A stretch of 57,070 nucleotides of DNA, taken from positions 1 through 57,070 of the forward strand of contig JBAYNW010000011.1 of the NCBI GenBank assembly GCA_041678605.1, given 5' to 3'. Of this stretch, positions 55,912 through 57,070 are shown in pieces. The position numbers and the translations under genes were made by a program. The notes under the pieces were generated by a model. That model made no database searches and had not been told where the DNA came from. It saw only the letters and a program-made list of their open reading frames with translations. Position 1 is the stretch's first letter; every line of letters begins with the position of its first letter. This DNA comes from JBAYNW01 sp041678605. Lineage in GTDB: Bacteria > Cyanobacteriota > Vampirovibrionia > Gastranaerophilales > Gastranaerophilaceae.

Positions 55912-56796
55912 ATGCTAAACAAAAATACAATTGCACGCTTTTACGTCATTGCGAGACATTGGTTATCGGCCCTGACAAAGGGAATCCACCGAAGCAATCT
56001 ATCCTGTGGGCGTACATTGGCAAGATTGCTTCGTCGAAACTTCGTTTCTCCTCGCAACGACGTTGAAAAATTAACCTTTCGGCCATTCAACCGTTCGACC
56101 TTTCAACCCGCCTTCACTCTTGCCGAAGTCCTTATCGTGCTTGGTATAATCGGAGTTGTGGCTGAATATACAATTCCGACCTTGGTGGCGAATACGCAAA
56201 AGCAGATTTATGTTACGAGCTTACAAAAAGCTTTCTCAACGTGGAATCAGGCACTGATTCAAATGGCTAACGACGGTGGCTGCATTGGCGATTTGAGCTG
56301 TTTCTTTGATTCGGCCGATTTACATACCATGGGTGATAAAATAGCTACATATTTTAAGGTTGTAAAAAACTGTGATACTACCACCTCAGGCTGTTTCTCG
56401 GACACAGTGGCAACGACTTTTGACGGCACTACCCCTACCTCTGGAAATGACAGTACGTCCTATTACAGATTTATAACAGCAGATGGTATGTCAATTTCTT
56501 TGGCTACTCCATCCATAAGCTGTAGTAATTCAACTGATGCTTTAACAAAAATGTGTATGACTAATGTTTATATAGATGTAAACGGCCTCAAAAAACCTAA
56601 TGCTCTTGGACGTGATATATTTCGGTTTGTAATTGACAATGACAAGGGGCCTGCTCTATATCCTATGGGTGGGGCCAAATTTAATTATTGGAAAACTAAC
56701 AATCGTTGCGATTACGGATATAACGGCGGAACAAATAAGTCCGGTTACTATTGCCCGGGCCGAATCATCGACGAAGGCTGGCAGATGAGTTACTAG
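55912..56796 (+). CDS. pilin-like protein with repeat-encoded leader peptide
   Basis: 294 residues. The ATG follows AGAGGA by 6 nt, with TATAAT about 35 nt upstream. Residues 1-69 read straight through two repeat families (RRNFVSPRND, then FRPFNRSTFQP). The prepilin segment then begins as AFTLAEVLIVLGIIGVVAEYTIPTL (residues about 70-95), with the +5 Glu kept. The mature part has cysteines and ends RIIDEGWQMSY; it is about two-thirds identical to the gene at 2-340. A normal leader is 5-15 residues. Peptidase processing of such a long basic leader is possible but untested. Confidence 0.82.
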   Translation: MLNKNTIARFYVIARHWLSALTKGIHRSNLSCGRTLARLLRRNFVSPRNDVEKLTFRPFNRSTFQPAFTLAEVLIVLGIIGVVAEYTIPTLVANTQKQIYVTSLQKAFSTWNQALIQMANDGGCIGDLSCFFDSADLHTMGDKIATYFKVVKNCDTTTSGCFSDTVATTFDGTTPTSGNDSTSYYRFITADGMSISLATPSISCSNSTDALTKMCMTNVYIDVNGLKKPNALGRDIFRFVIDNDKGPALYPMGGAKFNYWKTNNRCDYGYNGGTNKSGYYCPGRIIDEGWQMSY

Positions 56797-57070
56797 CGGG
56801 GAAATGGGTAATGGGTAATGGGGAATAGAACCGTTCGAACCTTCAACTTATCGACTTATAAAATTATTCCATGCTGCCCGCCCCCTTGACAAAGCGAACC
56901 GCTGAGGTACGAAGCGTGTGAGCCTGGCGGCGTAGCGAAGCGAGTGAGAGGGGAGGGATGAATTTCGGTGCGAGGCAACGAGTGCCAGAAATTCAGGGAG
57001 GGGGTGAAAAGGCTCATGCTGGCTGCAATTCCCCCCACCCTGTTTTCTGACTTTCGCAGGCTTGTTTCAA
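56797..57070. other. non-coding repeat DNA at the right edge
   Basis: Starts with GGGAAATGGGTAATGGG units and GAACCGTTCGAACCTTC, matching the sequence after the gene at 2-340. From about 56876 there is a GC-richer stretch with GCGTAGCGAAGCGAGTGAGAG and GGGAGGGGGTG. No gene is supported. Confidence 0.7.

Overview
The window looks like chromosomal sequence of a low-GC, non-photosynthetic relative of the Cyanobacteria, most likely the gut lineage Gastranaerophilales (Melainabacteria/Vampirovibrionia). The evidence is a Ycf23/DUF561 gene (a cyanobacterial and plastid family), an S-layer-homology (SLH) protein with a signal peptide, prepilin-like proteins with the FTLAEVL signature, and short-tandem-repeat mosaics like those of filamentous cyanobacteria. 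The lineage is an inference; no 16S gene is present.

Layout. 1-9.7 kb: tail of a pilin-like gene, then on the minus strand dnaG-rpoD, tRNA-Asp with damaged tRNA-like copies beside it, small proteins, glyS and clpP. 9.7-20.2 kb: an NAD-type isocitrate dehydrogenase gene, rpsT, an orphan trpD-like/radical-SAM pair, rimI-bioY, a LysM/EF-hand protein, rpsL and rpsG, leuD and a HepT/MntA toxin-antitoxin pair. 20.2-31.2 kb: a degenerate histidine phosphatase, rsmI, tpiA, the fatty-acid block rpmF-plsX-fabH-fabD-fabG-acpP-fabF, rpmI-rplT, a GIY-YIG protein and an HTH/zinc-ribbon protein. 31.2-45 kb: a secreted hydrolase, mnmE, the Cys-rich SLH protein, rseP, a ComF-like protein, a Cys-periodic peptide, an S1C protease, ycf23, an M16 peptidase and holB. 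45-57 kb: UDP-glucose to UDP-xylose genes, a RAYT transposase with REP palindromes, a pseudopilin, pyrG, gatC, yajQ, a large TPR protein and a second pilin-like gene paralogous to the one at the left edge.

Most genes are housekeeping genes in short operons with overlapping starts and stops. The unusual content is between them. Intergenic DNA is filled with mosaics of 7-9 bp units and several dispersed palindromic repeats. These often begin at a stop codon or supply it, and in one case they encode most of a prepilin leader peptide. Two insertions, one before bioY and one carrying the RAYT cassette, are flanked by direct duplications (22 and 47 bp) that preserve start codons or promoters on both sides. 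About ten genes have a -10 hexamer ending 6-7 nt before the ATG and no Shine-Dalgarno sequence, which predicts leaderless mRNAs. Transcription units often end in very long, nearly loopless palindromic terminators, several with an AGGCGGA core.

No CRISPR array, prophage or rRNA was seen. All calls come from reading the sequence and remembered family motifs; no search or folding program was run.
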